From: an uncultured Bacillota bacterium
GTDB taxonomy: Bacteria > Bacillota > Dethiobacteria > DTU022 > UBA8154
Assembly (NCBI GenBank): GCA_937973635.1
Contig: CALJJZ010000029.1
Coordinates: 33,191 to 97,190 of the forward strand
Reading direction: 5' to 3'
DNA: 64,000 bases
Shown piece after piece: positions 50,998 through 59,867 of the stretch; the first letter of the stretch is position 1, and each line of letters starts with the position of its first letter. The position numbers and the translations under genes were made by a program. Below the pieces are notes generated by a model. That model was not told where the DNA came from and ran no database searches. It saw only the letters and a program-made list of their open reading frames with translations.

Positions 50998-52461
50998 TTG
51001 GAGGGAAATTTTTTGCAAGAATTTGAAACAGTTATCGGCCTGGAAGTTCACGTCGAATTACTTACCCGGACAAAACTATTTTGCGGTTGTAGCACCGCTT
51101 TTGGTGCGGCTCCCAATACTCAGGTTTGTCCTGTATGTCTCGGCCTGCCCGGGGGAATGCTCCCCCTTTTAAACAAAACTGCTGCCGAATATACCATCAA
51201 GGCCGCCCTGGCTCTAAACTGCACTGTTACGCCTAATCTTACCTTTGATCGTAAAAATTATTTTTATGCCGACCTGCCCAAAGGGTTTCAGATATCGCAA
51301 TTTTTTTATCCCATGGGTACCAATGGCTATCTGGAGATACACCATAACGGAGAAAGCAAAAAAATAGGTATCCGTCAGCTTCATCTCGAAGAGGACACAG
51401 GCAAGCTTTCACATTTTGGAGATATCATCTCCTCTCCCTATAGCCGGGTGGACTTCAACCGTGCAGGCGTGCCTCTCATGGAGATAGTATCCGAGCCGGA
51501 TATCCGTTCTGCAGAAGAAGCGCGGCTTTATCTGCAGAAGTTACGGACTATCCTCTGTTACCTGGGTATCTCCGATTGTAAAATGGAAGAGGGTTCCATG
51601 CGCTGCGATGCCAACATCAGCTTGAGGCCAGTAGGCAGCAGTGAACTGGGCAAAAAAACAGAGTTAAAAAATATGAACTCTTTTCGCTCCGTCTTTCGTG
51701 GCATCGAATACGAAGTGGAAAGGCAGCGCACCATTCTCCTCTCCGGTGACAGCATTATTCCCGAAACCAGGCACTGGGATGAAGCCAAAGGCATAACCAG
51801 GGCGATGCGCAGCAAGTTCGTTTCTGCCGATTATCGCTGTTTTCCTGACCCCAATATTCCCCCATTTCCGGTGGATACAAAATGGGTAGAAAGCATTCAG
51901 GCTTCCATTCCTGAATTGCCTGACGCCAAATATTACCGCTTTATCGAAGAATACGGCCTGCCGCCTTATGATGCGGAAGTGCTTACGGGCACAAAAGAAT
52001 TGGCTGATTTTTACGAGGAGGTTCTTACCTGTTATAGAGAACCGAAAACGGTAAGTAACTGGATCATGAGTGAGTTGATGGGCCACCTTAACGCGGCCGG
52101 TATCGGCATAACGGAGGCTAAAATTAAAGCTAAAGATCTGGGCAAACTCCTGCAGCTGGTGGGTAAAGGGGAAATAAGCGGCAAGATGGCCAAGTCTGTC
52201 TTTGAAGAAATGTTTGCCACAGGAGAAGATCCCGAGCTTATCATTAAAAAACAAGGACTTGCGCAGATCTCGGACGAAGATACCCTTGATGGTATTATTA
52301 ATACTGTTTTGGCGGCAAACCCCCAGTCGGTGCAAGATTACCATAGCGGCAAGAAAAAAGCCCTCGGTTTTTTGGTAGGGCAAATTATGAAAGAAACGAA
52401 AGGGCAGGCCAACCCGCAGCTGGTCAACAAAATGCTGGAAGAAAAATTAAAGTCCAGTTGA
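50998..52461 (+). CDS. Second GatB (GatB2), catalytic and zinc motifs retained
   Basis: IGLEVHVELLT, CGCST...CPVCLGLPG, LHLEEDTGKLSH, DFNRAGVPLMEIVSEPD, intact C-terminal tail. Confidence 0.95.
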   Translation: MEGNFLQEFETVIGLEVHVELLTRTKLFCGCSTAFGAAPNTQVCPVCLGLPGGMLPLLNKTAAEYTIKAALALNCTVTPNLTFDRKNYFYADLPKGFQISQFFYPMGTNGYLEIHHNGESKKIGIRQLHLEEDTGKLSHFGDIISSPYSRVDFNRAGVPLMEIVSEPDIRSAEEARLYLQKLRTILCYLGISDCKMEEGSMRCDANISLRPVGSSELGKKTELKNMNSFRSVFRGIEYEVERQRTILLSGDSIIPETRHWDEAKGITRAMRSKFVSADYRCFPDPNIPPFPVDTKWVESIQASIPELPDAKYYRFIEEYGLPPYDAEVLTGTKELADFYEEVLTCYREPKTVSNWIMSELMGHLNAAGIGITEAKIKAKDLGKLLQLVGKGEISGKMAKSVFEEMFATGEDPELIIKKQGLAQISDEDTLDGIINTVLAANPQSVQDYHSGKKKALGFLVGQIMKETKGQANPQLVNKMLEEKLKSS

Positions 52462-52486
52462 CTTTTACAGTATTCTTGTGTATACT
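52458..52486 (+). promoter_or_regulatory. Promoter of the tRNA cluster (TTGACT-N17-TATACT)
   Basis: Near-consensus hexamers, 17-nt spacer; overlaps the gatB2 stop codon. Confidence 0.75.
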
Positions 52487-52501
52487 AAGTCTTACGAAAG
52501 G

Positions 52502-52578
52502 GGAGCTGTGGTGTAGTCGGTTAACATATCGGCCTGTCAAGCCGGAGATCGCGGGTTCGAGTCCCGTCAGCTCCGCCA
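52502..52578 (+). tRNA. tRNA-Asp (anticodon GUC)
   Basis: GGAGCTG/CAGCTCC acceptor, GTC anticodon loop, GTTCGA T-loop, encoded CCA. Confidence 0.97.
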
Positions 52579-52582
52579 TCAT

Positions 52583-52658
<76 letters not shown>

Positions 52659-52664
52659 TATTTT

Positions 52665-52739
52665 GCGGAAGTAGCTCAGCGGTAGAGCATCGCCTTGCCA
52701 AGGCGAGGGCCGCGGGTTCAAATCCCGTCTTCCGCTCCA
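52665..52739 (+). tRNA. tRNA-Gly (anticodon GCC)
   Basis: GCGGAAG/CTTCCGC acceptor, TTGCCAA anticodon loop, encoded CCA. Confidence 0.97.
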
Positions 52740-52747
52740 TTTTTTAA

Positions 52748-52821
52748 GGCGACATAGCCAAGTGGTAAGGCAGAGGACTGCAAATCCTTTATCCCCGGTT
52801 CGAATCCGGGTGTCGCCTCCA
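52748..52821 (+). tRNA. tRNA-Cys (anticodon GCA)
   Basis: GGCGACA/TGTCGCC acceptor, CTGCAAA anticodon loop, encoded CCA. Confidence 0.97.
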
Positions 52822-52833
52822 TTTTTTTATTTT

Positions 52834-52923
52834 GCCGGAGTGGCGGAACGGGCAGACGCAAGGGACTTAAAATCCCTCGATCTTAAAAAGGTCGTACCGG
52901 TTCAAGTCCGGTCTCCGGCACCA
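52834..52923 (+). tRNA. tRNA-Leu (anticodon UAA)
   Basis: GCCGGAG/CTCCGGC acceptor, TAA anticodon, long variable arm, encoded CCA. Confidence 0.96.
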
Positions 52924-52952
52924 GAAAATCGAGCTTCATGGCTTCTTGAAAG

Positions 52953-52979
52953 ACCGCCTCAAAGGCGGTTCTTTTGTTT
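52953..52979 (+). terminator. Terminator of the tRNA cluster
   Basis: ACCGCCT-caa-AGGCGGT followed by TCTTTTGTTT. Confidence 0.8.
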
Positions 52980-53460
52980 GTCAGAAAGCGTTTAAAGATG
53001 CAGACCAGGCAGGGAAAAATCGGCAGACAGCCGAATTTTCAAATTATATCAAAACTTACAGCGACCAAGACGGTAAGTTTGTCTGCTTCGACTTCTACGT
53101 TACGGCCACCCGGGCCACAGCGGGGCTGCGTTACCGCTCGCCCCTTTTGTGGGTGAAGCTGGAGGGCTACCCCAAGTTTTATTTTGATTCCTCGGCTCTG
53201 GCTAATTGGCAGCCCAGCGAGGGCACCAAGAGCCAGGCGGTGAGGGTGCTGGTGAACGAGATCCTAAACTATATCATCCGCTCCCCCCCGACGTGAACAA
53301 CGAGAGCGAAGCGGCGGCAGTGCTCTTCAGCCATGACAAAATCCCTGTGGGCTGCTAAAGTGAGGATAAAAAAATACCCCTTTAAGGGGGACTTAGATTC
53401 AGGCACTTCCTTGAGCCTTAAAGGTGAGCCAAGGTAAATATACCGCCACGCCGGAAAGAA

Positions 53461-54264
53461 TTATTGGTCATTGTCATGCGGCGCCACGGAGCGGGCAAGC
53501 GCCAGGGCCTCGTCAACGGGCAGATTGCTCGTTAATTCAAAGAACTTGCGCTCTTTATTCCATTTAACGCCCACAATGCCATAACGGTATTTAGCCACCA
53601 TATACTCCACCTCGTCCAGACGGTGAAAGGATATTTCCGTATCTGCCCCAAATCCCATCCCCATAGAACCTTCACCCACGATGTCCTGTTGGCTCAAAAG
53701 AATGTCATACCCGTCATAAGAAAAGTCCATGATGATCGTCCACATTTCACCAAATTGCAAATACCGGGTGGCCTTCAGCGTAGCTATGCTCATCCCCTGC
53801 GGGAAAAACAACACTCCGGGATAAAGTCGGATAAGCTCATCCAGGGTGGTATCCGTTAAGTTGCTTTGGGGCGCCTCTATCTCTGTTACGTCAAAATCAG
53901 GCGGTGGCGGTGGCTTTGGCCGGGCAGGTGTCTTATCCCCACCAACGTTGAACTGGATGAGGGTCTGTTCGCCTGTGGCAAACTGCTTTAACCCCTGGAA
54001 GACCCAGCCGAAGGGCAGGGCCTTTCCGACCTGCGTGGTGGTTCCAATAATCGTCGTAGATAACAGCAGCATTATGAGCACGGCGGCAATTTTAAGCCAC
54101 AACCTGCCCCGTCTTTTCTTTGGAGACAGTTTATTTATTGTCTCGATAAGTTCGATGTTGCGTTCAATCCGCTGCCATAATCTTTCCCTATCGGGCTGCG
54201 GGTAGCTTTCCAACTCCATTTTAATGGCTTTTTGAATCAAGTCATCCCAGCGGTCCTTATTCAT
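53461..54264 (-). CDS. Anti-sigma-factor-like membrane protein (DUF4367-like)
   Basis: Single TM (LWLKIAAVLIMLLLSTTIIGTT), C-terminal DUF4367-like region; overlaps the ECF sigma gene by 8 nt. Confidence 0.7.
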   Translation of the reverse strand: MNKDRWDDLIQKAIKMELESYPQPDRERLWQRIERNIELIETINKLSPKKRRGRLWLKIAAVLIMLLLSTTIIGTTTQVGKALPFGWVFQGLKQFATGEQTLIQFNVGGDKTPARPKPPPPPDFDVTEIEAPQSNLTDTTLDELIRLYPGVLFFPQGMSIATLKATRYLQFGEMWTIIMDFSYDGYDILLSQQDIVGEGSMGMGFGADTEISFHRLDEVEYMVAKYRYGIVGVKWNKERKFFELTSNLPVDEALALARSVAPHDNDQ

Positions 54265-54805
54265 GCTGTGACACCCCCTGTTCAGGGGAAAGTGCTTGCA
54301 ATTCCTGTTGTAAGAGCTGTTTCCTCAAAAAAAGGCGCGCCCTTCTTAAGCGGGTCTTAACCGTTCCCAGGGCCAGGTCTAGAGTTGCGGCTATCTCTTT
54401 AAGGGGTATCTCCAGGAAATAAGCAAGGACGACAAGCGTTTTTAATTCTGCAGGCAGCTTCTCCATGGCCAGATGTAAAGCCTGTACCTGCTCCCGGTCA
54501 ACTATTTCTTTTGCTGGATCGGCCAAGGAGGCGTCTTCGAGCTGTGCAAAGTAATTATCGGGCAGGGCGACGGAGCGTTTTAATTTCCGCGTAAAATCCA
54601 TGGTGCGGTTTACCGTCGTCCTGATCAGCCAGGGCTTTATGCTGCCCTGGTCCCGGATAGTGTCATATTTGAAATACAGGGTTACAAAAACCTCCTGCAT
54701 GATATCCTCGGCAAGCTGGGCGTCCTTGATAATAGTGACGGCAACGCTGTAGACCAGGTTTTGATATTCCAAATAAATTTTATTTAGCCAGATTTTATCT
54801 GTCAT
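54257..54805 (-). CDS. ECF-type RNA polymerase sigma factor
   Basis: Region 2 EDIMQEVFVTLYFKYD...KPWLIRTTVNRTMDFTRK; region 4 EIPLKEIAATLDLALGTVKTRLRRARLFLRK. Confidence 0.92.
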   Translation of the reverse strand: MTDKIWLNKIYLEYQNLVYSVAVTIIKDAQLAEDIMQEVFVTLYFKYDTIRDQGSIKPWLIRTTVNRTMDFTRKLKRSVALPDNYFAQLEDASLADPAKEIVDREQVQALHLAMEKLPAELKTLVVLAYFLEIPLKEIAATLDLALGTVKTRLRRARLFLRKQLLQQELQALSPEQGVSQHE

Positions 54806-55315
54806 AACAAAAATAACCCTTTTGGTTTATAAAAAGTAAGTTAGACTTTGTTCATAAAAAATCCTGCTGTGCTCAATTTCGGGGAAAGATAGTGTGTCTA
54901 ATCTTGCTTACAAATAAATAAGCATAATAGCAAGGGTTAAGAGTGTATTTTATTTAAAGGAGCGGTTGTCTTATGGAGAAAGGCAAAAATGGAAATCTGG
55001 TCCAAAGTGATACTGTGTTTAGCAAAAAGTTTTGGAGATTAATGCCCATCTCGAGAAATTTGCTACAAAGCTCTGGATAATTATTATTCTTTTGGCGGGA
55101 ATATTGGTTGTGGCTATTACAGATTTATGATTATTTGCCGGAGATCTTTATTTCCCGGGCAAGCGCAGGTTTCGACATAGCCCTGATGTCCATAAAGGTG
55201 AGATCTCGCCTTTTTATTTTAGGGTGCAGAATAAAAAACCGGTGCTGAAAAGATAATACAACGGGAGGCCAATACCTGTGCATTACGAAGTTAAGTTTTA
55301 AAGGAGGAGTAGTGT

Positions 55316-55795
55316 TTGTCCAGCAATGCGCAGAAAAAATTGACACCAGCCCAGCTAGAATACCAGGCTTTTGTCAAAAAAAGAGAGCCCAAGCGGCCGG
55401 TACTTAAAAATTGCCTGCGGGCTTTTCTGGTGGGAGGGATCATCTGTACTATTGGCCAGGTGTTTCAGTGGTTCTATATGACTTATTTTGACTTTACAGA
55501 GACTTCAGCCAGCAACCCTACTGTGGCCACAATGATTATTATCGCAGTAATTCTTACCGCCCTTGGTGTTTATGACCATATCGCCCAGTTTGGCGGCGGT
55601 GGCTCTATTGTCCCCGTAACTGGCTTTGCCAACACTCTGGCCTCTGCGGCGTTAGACCATCGCAGTGAAGGGTTTGTCCTGGGGGTGGGAGGAAACATGT
55701 TTAAAATTGCCGGCCCTGTAATTACTTTCGGCGTTTTTGCCGCCTTTGTCATCGGCTTAATTGCAGTCGTACTCAGAGGGTTGGGTGGGAGTTAG
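55316..55795 (+). CDS. spoVAC: Stage V sporulation protein AC
   Basis: GGIICTIGQVFQWFY...GGGSIVPVTGFANTLASAALDHRSEGFVLGVGGNMFKIAGPVI. Confidence 0.95.
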   Translation: MSSNAQKKLTPAQLEYQAFVKKREPKRPVLKNCLRAFLVGGIICTIGQVFQWFYMTYFDFTETSASNPTVATMIIIAVILTALGVYDHIAQFGGGGSIVPVTGFANTLASAALDHRSEGFVLGVGGNMFKIAGPVITFGVFAAFVIGLIAVVLRGLGGS

Positions 55796-56809
55796 ATGTT
55801 GCAGGGGCAGCAAAGCTGGATTTTTGCCAACAGGCCGGTAATCCTGGCTTCGGCTGCCGTAGGCGGTCCTTTTGAAGCTAGAGGTGCCCTTGCCGAGGAT
55901 TTCGATATTCTGTTTGACGATCTCTGGTTGGGCCAGAGCAGCTACGAAAAGGCGGAGAAGAGGCTGCTGGAAGAAGCCTGCAGCAAGGCGTTAAATAAAG
56001 CGGGCAAGAAAAAAGAAGATGTTCAGTTCTTCATCAGCGGGGATCTGCTTAACCAGGTCATCTCCAGCAGCTTTACTGCCCGTACCCTTGCCGTCCCTTA
56101 CCTGGGCATCTTTGGTGCCTGTTCATGCTCCATGGAAGGACTTTCCCTTGCCGCGCTACTGGTTGACAGCCAATCTGCCGAATTGGTGCTGGCAGCTACA
56201 TCCAGCCATAACGCTGCTGTGGAGAAGCAATTCCGCTACCCCAGCGAATACGGTTCCCAGAAACCTCCCACTGCACAGTGGACGGTTACGGGGGCAGGGG
56301 CTGTTCTGCTTGGAAGGGAAGGAACAGGCTTGCGGGTGAAAGCAGTCACTATCGGGAGGGTCGTAGATATGGGGCTCTCCGACCCGTTTAATATGGGTGC
56401 AGCCATGGCTCCGGCGGCCGTAGATACAATTCAAGCACATTTTCGGGATCTGGGCGTTGACCATTCCCACTATGATCTTATTGCCAGCGGTGACCTGGGC
56501 CGGGTTGGATACGAGATTGCTTTTGAACTGCTTAAGAAAAACGGTATTGCCATGCCTGCAGCAAAATTTGTAGATTGTGGAATGCTTATTTATAAGCCAG
56601 AGCAGCCGGTTATTGCCGGGGGCAGCGGTTGCGCCTGCTCCGCTGTGGTAACCTATGGCCATCTCTTTCAGCGCATGCACCGCAAAGAACTGCAGAAGAT
56701 CCTGGTAGTAGCTACAGGAGCATTGCTTTCGCCCCTTTCTTATCAGCAAAAGGAGAGCATTCCCTGCATTGCTCACGCCGTAGTAATTGAGAATGAGGAG
56801 CGTGCATAA
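55796..56809 (+). CDS. spoVAD: Stage V sporulation protein AD
   Basis: Thiolase-fold SpoVAD (GIFGACSCSMEGLSLAALLVDS, ATSSHNAAVEKQFRYPSEYG). Confidence 0.95.
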   Translation: MLQGQQSWIFANRPVILASAAVGGPFEARGALAEDFDILFDDLWLGQSSYEKAEKRLLEEACSKALNKAGKKKEDVQFFISGDLLNQVISSSFTARTLAVPYLGIFGACSCSMEGLSLAALLVDSQSAELVLAATSSHNAAVEKQFRYPSEYGSQKPPTAQWTVTGAGAVLLGREGTGLRVKAVTIGRVVDMGLSDPFNMGAAMAPAAVDTIQAHFRDLGVDHSHYDLIASGDLGRVGYEIAFELLKKNGIAMPAAKFVDCGMLIYKPEQPVIAGGSGCACSAVVTYGHLFQRMHRKELQKILVVATGALLSPLSYQQKESIPCIAHAVVIENEERA

Positions 56810-56811
56810 GT

Positions 56812-57165
56812 GTGCAGCAATTTATCTTTTCTTTTCTGATAGGTGGGGCCATCTGTGTGATTGGGCAACTGTTAATGGACGTGTTTAAGCTGACGCCTGC
56901 CCATATGACTGTAACGCTGGTAGTCGGCGGTGCCGTGCTGGGGGGCCTGGGAATATACGAACCTTTAATCCAGTTTGCCGGGGCGGGAGCTTCGGTACCG
57001 ATCAGCAGCTTTGGAAACGCCCTTGTAAAAGGGGCCCTGGGGGAAGCGGAGAGGACGGGCCTGGTAGGGGTGCTTACCGGTATCTTTGAAGTAACCAGCG
57101 CCGGGATTTCTGCTGCGATTATTTTCGCCTTTCTCGCTGCACTCATTTTTAAACCAAAAGGTTAG
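56812..57165 (+). CDS. spoVAE: Stage V sporulation protein AE
   Basis: GGAICVIGQLLMD...GAGASVPISSFGNALVKGALGEAERTGLVGVLTGIFEVTSAGISAAI. Confidence 0.93.
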   Translation: MQQFIFSFLIGGAICVIGQLLMDVFKLTPAHMTVTLVVGGAVLGGLGIYEPLIQFAGAGASVPISSFGNALVKGALGEAERTGLVGVLTGIFEVTSAGISAAIIFAFLAALIFKPKG

Positions 57166-57195
57166 TTCTTTTGTGTTTAAGAAAAGCGCACAGTC

Positions 57196-57480
57196 TTGGA
57201 GGCTGATACTGTGAAAGAGCATTTAATAAACAAAATCCAAAAATTATCTGAACAGATGGGGAAGTACAACCTGGCTGAGAACATGCTCCTTTTAAATTCG
57301 CGCCGTTATCTGTTAATTAATTTCTGGAGTGGCCTTTCCCGGGGGGTAGGGACAATTCTGGGAGCAACAATTCTAGGCGCAATTATTATTATGATTTTAC
57401 AAAAACTGGTTGTTTTGAACCTGCCGCTAGTGGGAGATTTTATTGCCGGACTTGTACGTATTGTTCTTGAACATTTATAA
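57196..57480 (+). CDS. DUF5665-like small membrane protein
   Basis: LNSRRYLLINFWSGLSRGVGTILGATILGAIIIMIL. Confidence 0.7.
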   Translation: MEADTVKEHLINKIQKLSEQMGKYNLAENMLLLNSRRYLLINFWSGLSRGVGTILGATILGAIIIMILQKLVVLNLPLVGDFIAGLVRIVLEHL

Positions 57481-57492
57481 AACAATCCTCTA

Positions 57493-58830
57493 TTAATTTA
57501 ATTCTTTACTCAGGATAGCGGCGAGTTCTTCTGCTAATTTTTGTAGAAATTGTTCATCTTTTTCTCCTTCAACCATTACACGCATTACTGGTTCTGTACC
57601 AGAAGGGCGGACAAACACACGGCCGTAAGGGCCTATTTTGGCGTAAGTATCATGCAGCGCCTTTTTAAAGGCAGGGATATCTTCCCATCCATCTTTGCGG
57701 CTTACACGGCAATTCACCATTACCTGGGGCAAACGGGGCATCAGTGAAGCATAGGAGGAAAGGAGGCGGCCTTCTTCTTTAATTATTTGGGCAAGTTTTA
57801 AAGCGCTGAGCAGGCCGTCTCCAGTAGTGGCATAATCGGCAAAAATAATATGACCTGATTGTTCTCCCCCCAGATTGTAGCCTCCTTCCAGCATTTTTTC
57901 CAGGACAAACCGGTCTCCCACAACAGTACGGATTACTTTCAAACCGTGTTGTGCGGCAGCAAGATCAAGTCCGCCGTTGCTCATAATCGTTGTCACAAAG
58001 GCATTATGCTTTAACATCTTTTTTTTCTTTAAAAAGAGAGAGAAGATTAACATGAGCAGATCGCCGTCAACAATTTCTCCTTTGTCATCTACAGCGATAA
58101 GCCGATCCGCATCCCCGTCAAAAGCAAAACCCAGAAGCGCCCCCTTTTCCCTCACCTTTGCCTGTAAAGCTGAAGGATCTGTAGATCCGCATTTAACATT
58201 AATATTTAATCCGTTGGGGTCATTGTTGAGGATTGTTGTTTGGGCCCCCAGGGAGGAGAAAATCCGGGGGGCGAGGCTGTAAACGGCGCCGTGGCCGCAG
58301 TCCAGGGCAATATCTGTTCCAGTTAAATCCGTGGCGATTTTTTGTAAATAATCTGCGTAAAGCTCAATGGCCCCCTTGTCTTCAATGACACGGCCAATTC
58401 CCGCTCCTTGAGGCCGGGGCAGATTATCTTTTTCCCCATACATTCTCTCTAAGGCGGCTTCCAGAGCATCTGGAATTTTATAGCCGGAAGGTAAAAATAT
58501 TTTTAGTCCATTATCTTCAATGGGATTGTGAGAAGCGGAGATCATAATTCCGGCTATGGCACCAAGTTTTTTGGTCAGATAAGCCAGAGCGGGCGTAGGT
58601 AAAACGCCCAGGCATCTAGCATCTGCTCCCGAAGAACAGATGCCGGCGATAAGAGCGCCTTCTAGCATGTCACCTGACTTTCGCGTATCTTTTCCAATGA
58701 GGACAAAGGGCTGCACGGTGTCTTTTTTTAAAAGGCTGGTACAAAGACGGGCGATACGAAAGGCCATCTCCGGAGTAAGTTCGAGGTTGGCAACGCCTCT
58801 TACGCCGTCTGTCCCAAACAACTTTTTCAC
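57493..58830 (-). CDS. glmM: Phosphoglucosamine mutase
   Basis: MKKLFGTDGVRGVAN, MISASHNPIEDNG, GFAFDGDADRLI. Confidence 0.98.
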   Translation of the reverse strand: MKKLFGTDGVRGVANLELTPEMAFRIARLCTSLLKKDTVQPFVLIGKDTRKSGDMLEGALIAGICSSGADARCLGVLPTPALAYLTKKLGAIAGIMISASHNPIEDNGLKIFLPSGYKIPDALEAALERMYGEKDNLPRPQGAGIGRVIEDKGAIELYADYLQKIATDLTGTDIALDCGHGAVYSLAPRIFSSLGAQTTILNNDPNGLNINVKCGSTDPSALQAKVREKGALLGFAFDGDADRLIAVDDKGEIVDGDLLMLIFSLFLKKKKMLKHNAFVTTIMSNGGLDLAAAQHGLKVIRTVVGDRFVLEKMLEGGYNLGGEQSGHIIFADYATTGDGLLSALKLAQIIKEEGRLLSSYASLMPRLPQVMVNCRVSRKDGWEDIPAFKKALHDTYAKIGPYGRVFVRPSGTEPVMRVMVEGEKDEQFLQKLAEELAAILSKELN

Positions 58831-58911
58831 CCTGGGAAAGACCTCCTTTTCTCTACCTCTTTTTTTATCTCTTTATCTTTTTGAGAAGCTGCGGTTTGGG
58901 AAAAATTTGTT

Positions 58912-59811
58912 TTAGAATATCTCCTCTTTTTCCTCAGTAGTGTAGAAAAATTTCATGGCCTCTTCATTAGAGAGGGGATATTGTGCTTTTAGCAGATAGG
59001 TTTCGGCATTTTGCCTGTTCCGTTGAGCTTCTTTTTCCAGAGATCTAATTTTTTTAGGTATGCTTGCTTGTTTAAGCATTATTTTTATTTTATTGTAGAG
59101 CTCGATACTGCCATAGAGAAAAATTGCTTCGTTTAATATTTTTACGGCAACCATAGATTTAAAATCAATGAATTTTAGTTGTTCCCGGACCCTGGATAAA
59201 TCTTTGATGATATAATCTACCTCTTCTCTGATGGCTGGATTAACCAGCAGTTTGTATTTTTGGGCATAAATCGCCTCCTCCAGGCGGCGTTGAACCTTTT
59301 CAGAAACGCCTTCAAGGACGACAACAATATCGAGATCTGAACCCTTGACCAGTTCTCCAGTTGATGTTTCAGGTCTTGGTTCGGCATGGGCCATATCATA
59401 AACTACATCTCCGGCAAGCATAAAGCAGGCGTTTTTTTTAATGATTTCGACATCTTCATGTGTTTCTACCAGTTGGGAAATGGTTTTTTGGGCCAGCGCA
59501 AACTTTTTTTTACTGATCTCCCTAATTTCGTTTTGCAAGGCCCTTGCTTTTTGCCTTACTGCCTCAGATTGGTTGCGGCTGCCAATGACTGTATAACCGT
59601 AAAACTCCCGCATAATTGAAGGGGAAAGCCGTGCATATCCCTCAATCTGCCGGTCTAGGCGCAGGTATCGTTTGCCAACCGTTTCAATAAATATTTCCTT
59701 TATCCGGTTACAGGCAACCCAGAGCGCAAAACTATCCAAGGATGTCTCTTGTAAAAGCTCTTTTCCTGTTAATGGTCCTTTTGTTTCCAGTATTTCCAGT
59801 ATATTTTCCAT
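58912..59811 (-). CDS. Uncharacterised protein: winged-helix-like N-terminus plus nucleotidyltransferase-like domain
   Basis: N-terminal LETKGPLTGKELLQE; AGDVVYD...KGSDLDIVVVLEG NTase-like signature. Confidence 0.55.
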   Translation of the reverse strand: MENILEILETKGPLTGKELLQETSLDSFALWVACNRIKEIFIETVGKRYLRLDRQIEGYARLSPSIMREFYGYTVIGSRNQSEAVRQKARALQNEIREISKKKFALAQKTISQLVETHEDVEIIKKNACFMLAGDVVYDMAHAEPRPETSTGELVKGSDLDIVVVLEGVSEKVQRRLEEAIYAQKYKLLVNPAIREEVDYIIKDLSRVREQLKFIDFKSMVAVKILNEAIFLYGSIELYNKIKIMLKQASIPKKIRSLEKEAQRNRQNAETYLLKAQYPLSNEEAMKFFYTTEEKEEIF

Positions 59812-59867
59812 TTTCTGCCTTTAGATTAAAGTGGGCCAATAATGTTTGCCCATATTTAAATTTTAAA

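Noticed and set aside
51664-52383. 239-aa antisense ORF opposite gatB2
   Set aside because: Shadow of a conserved gene; no independent support.
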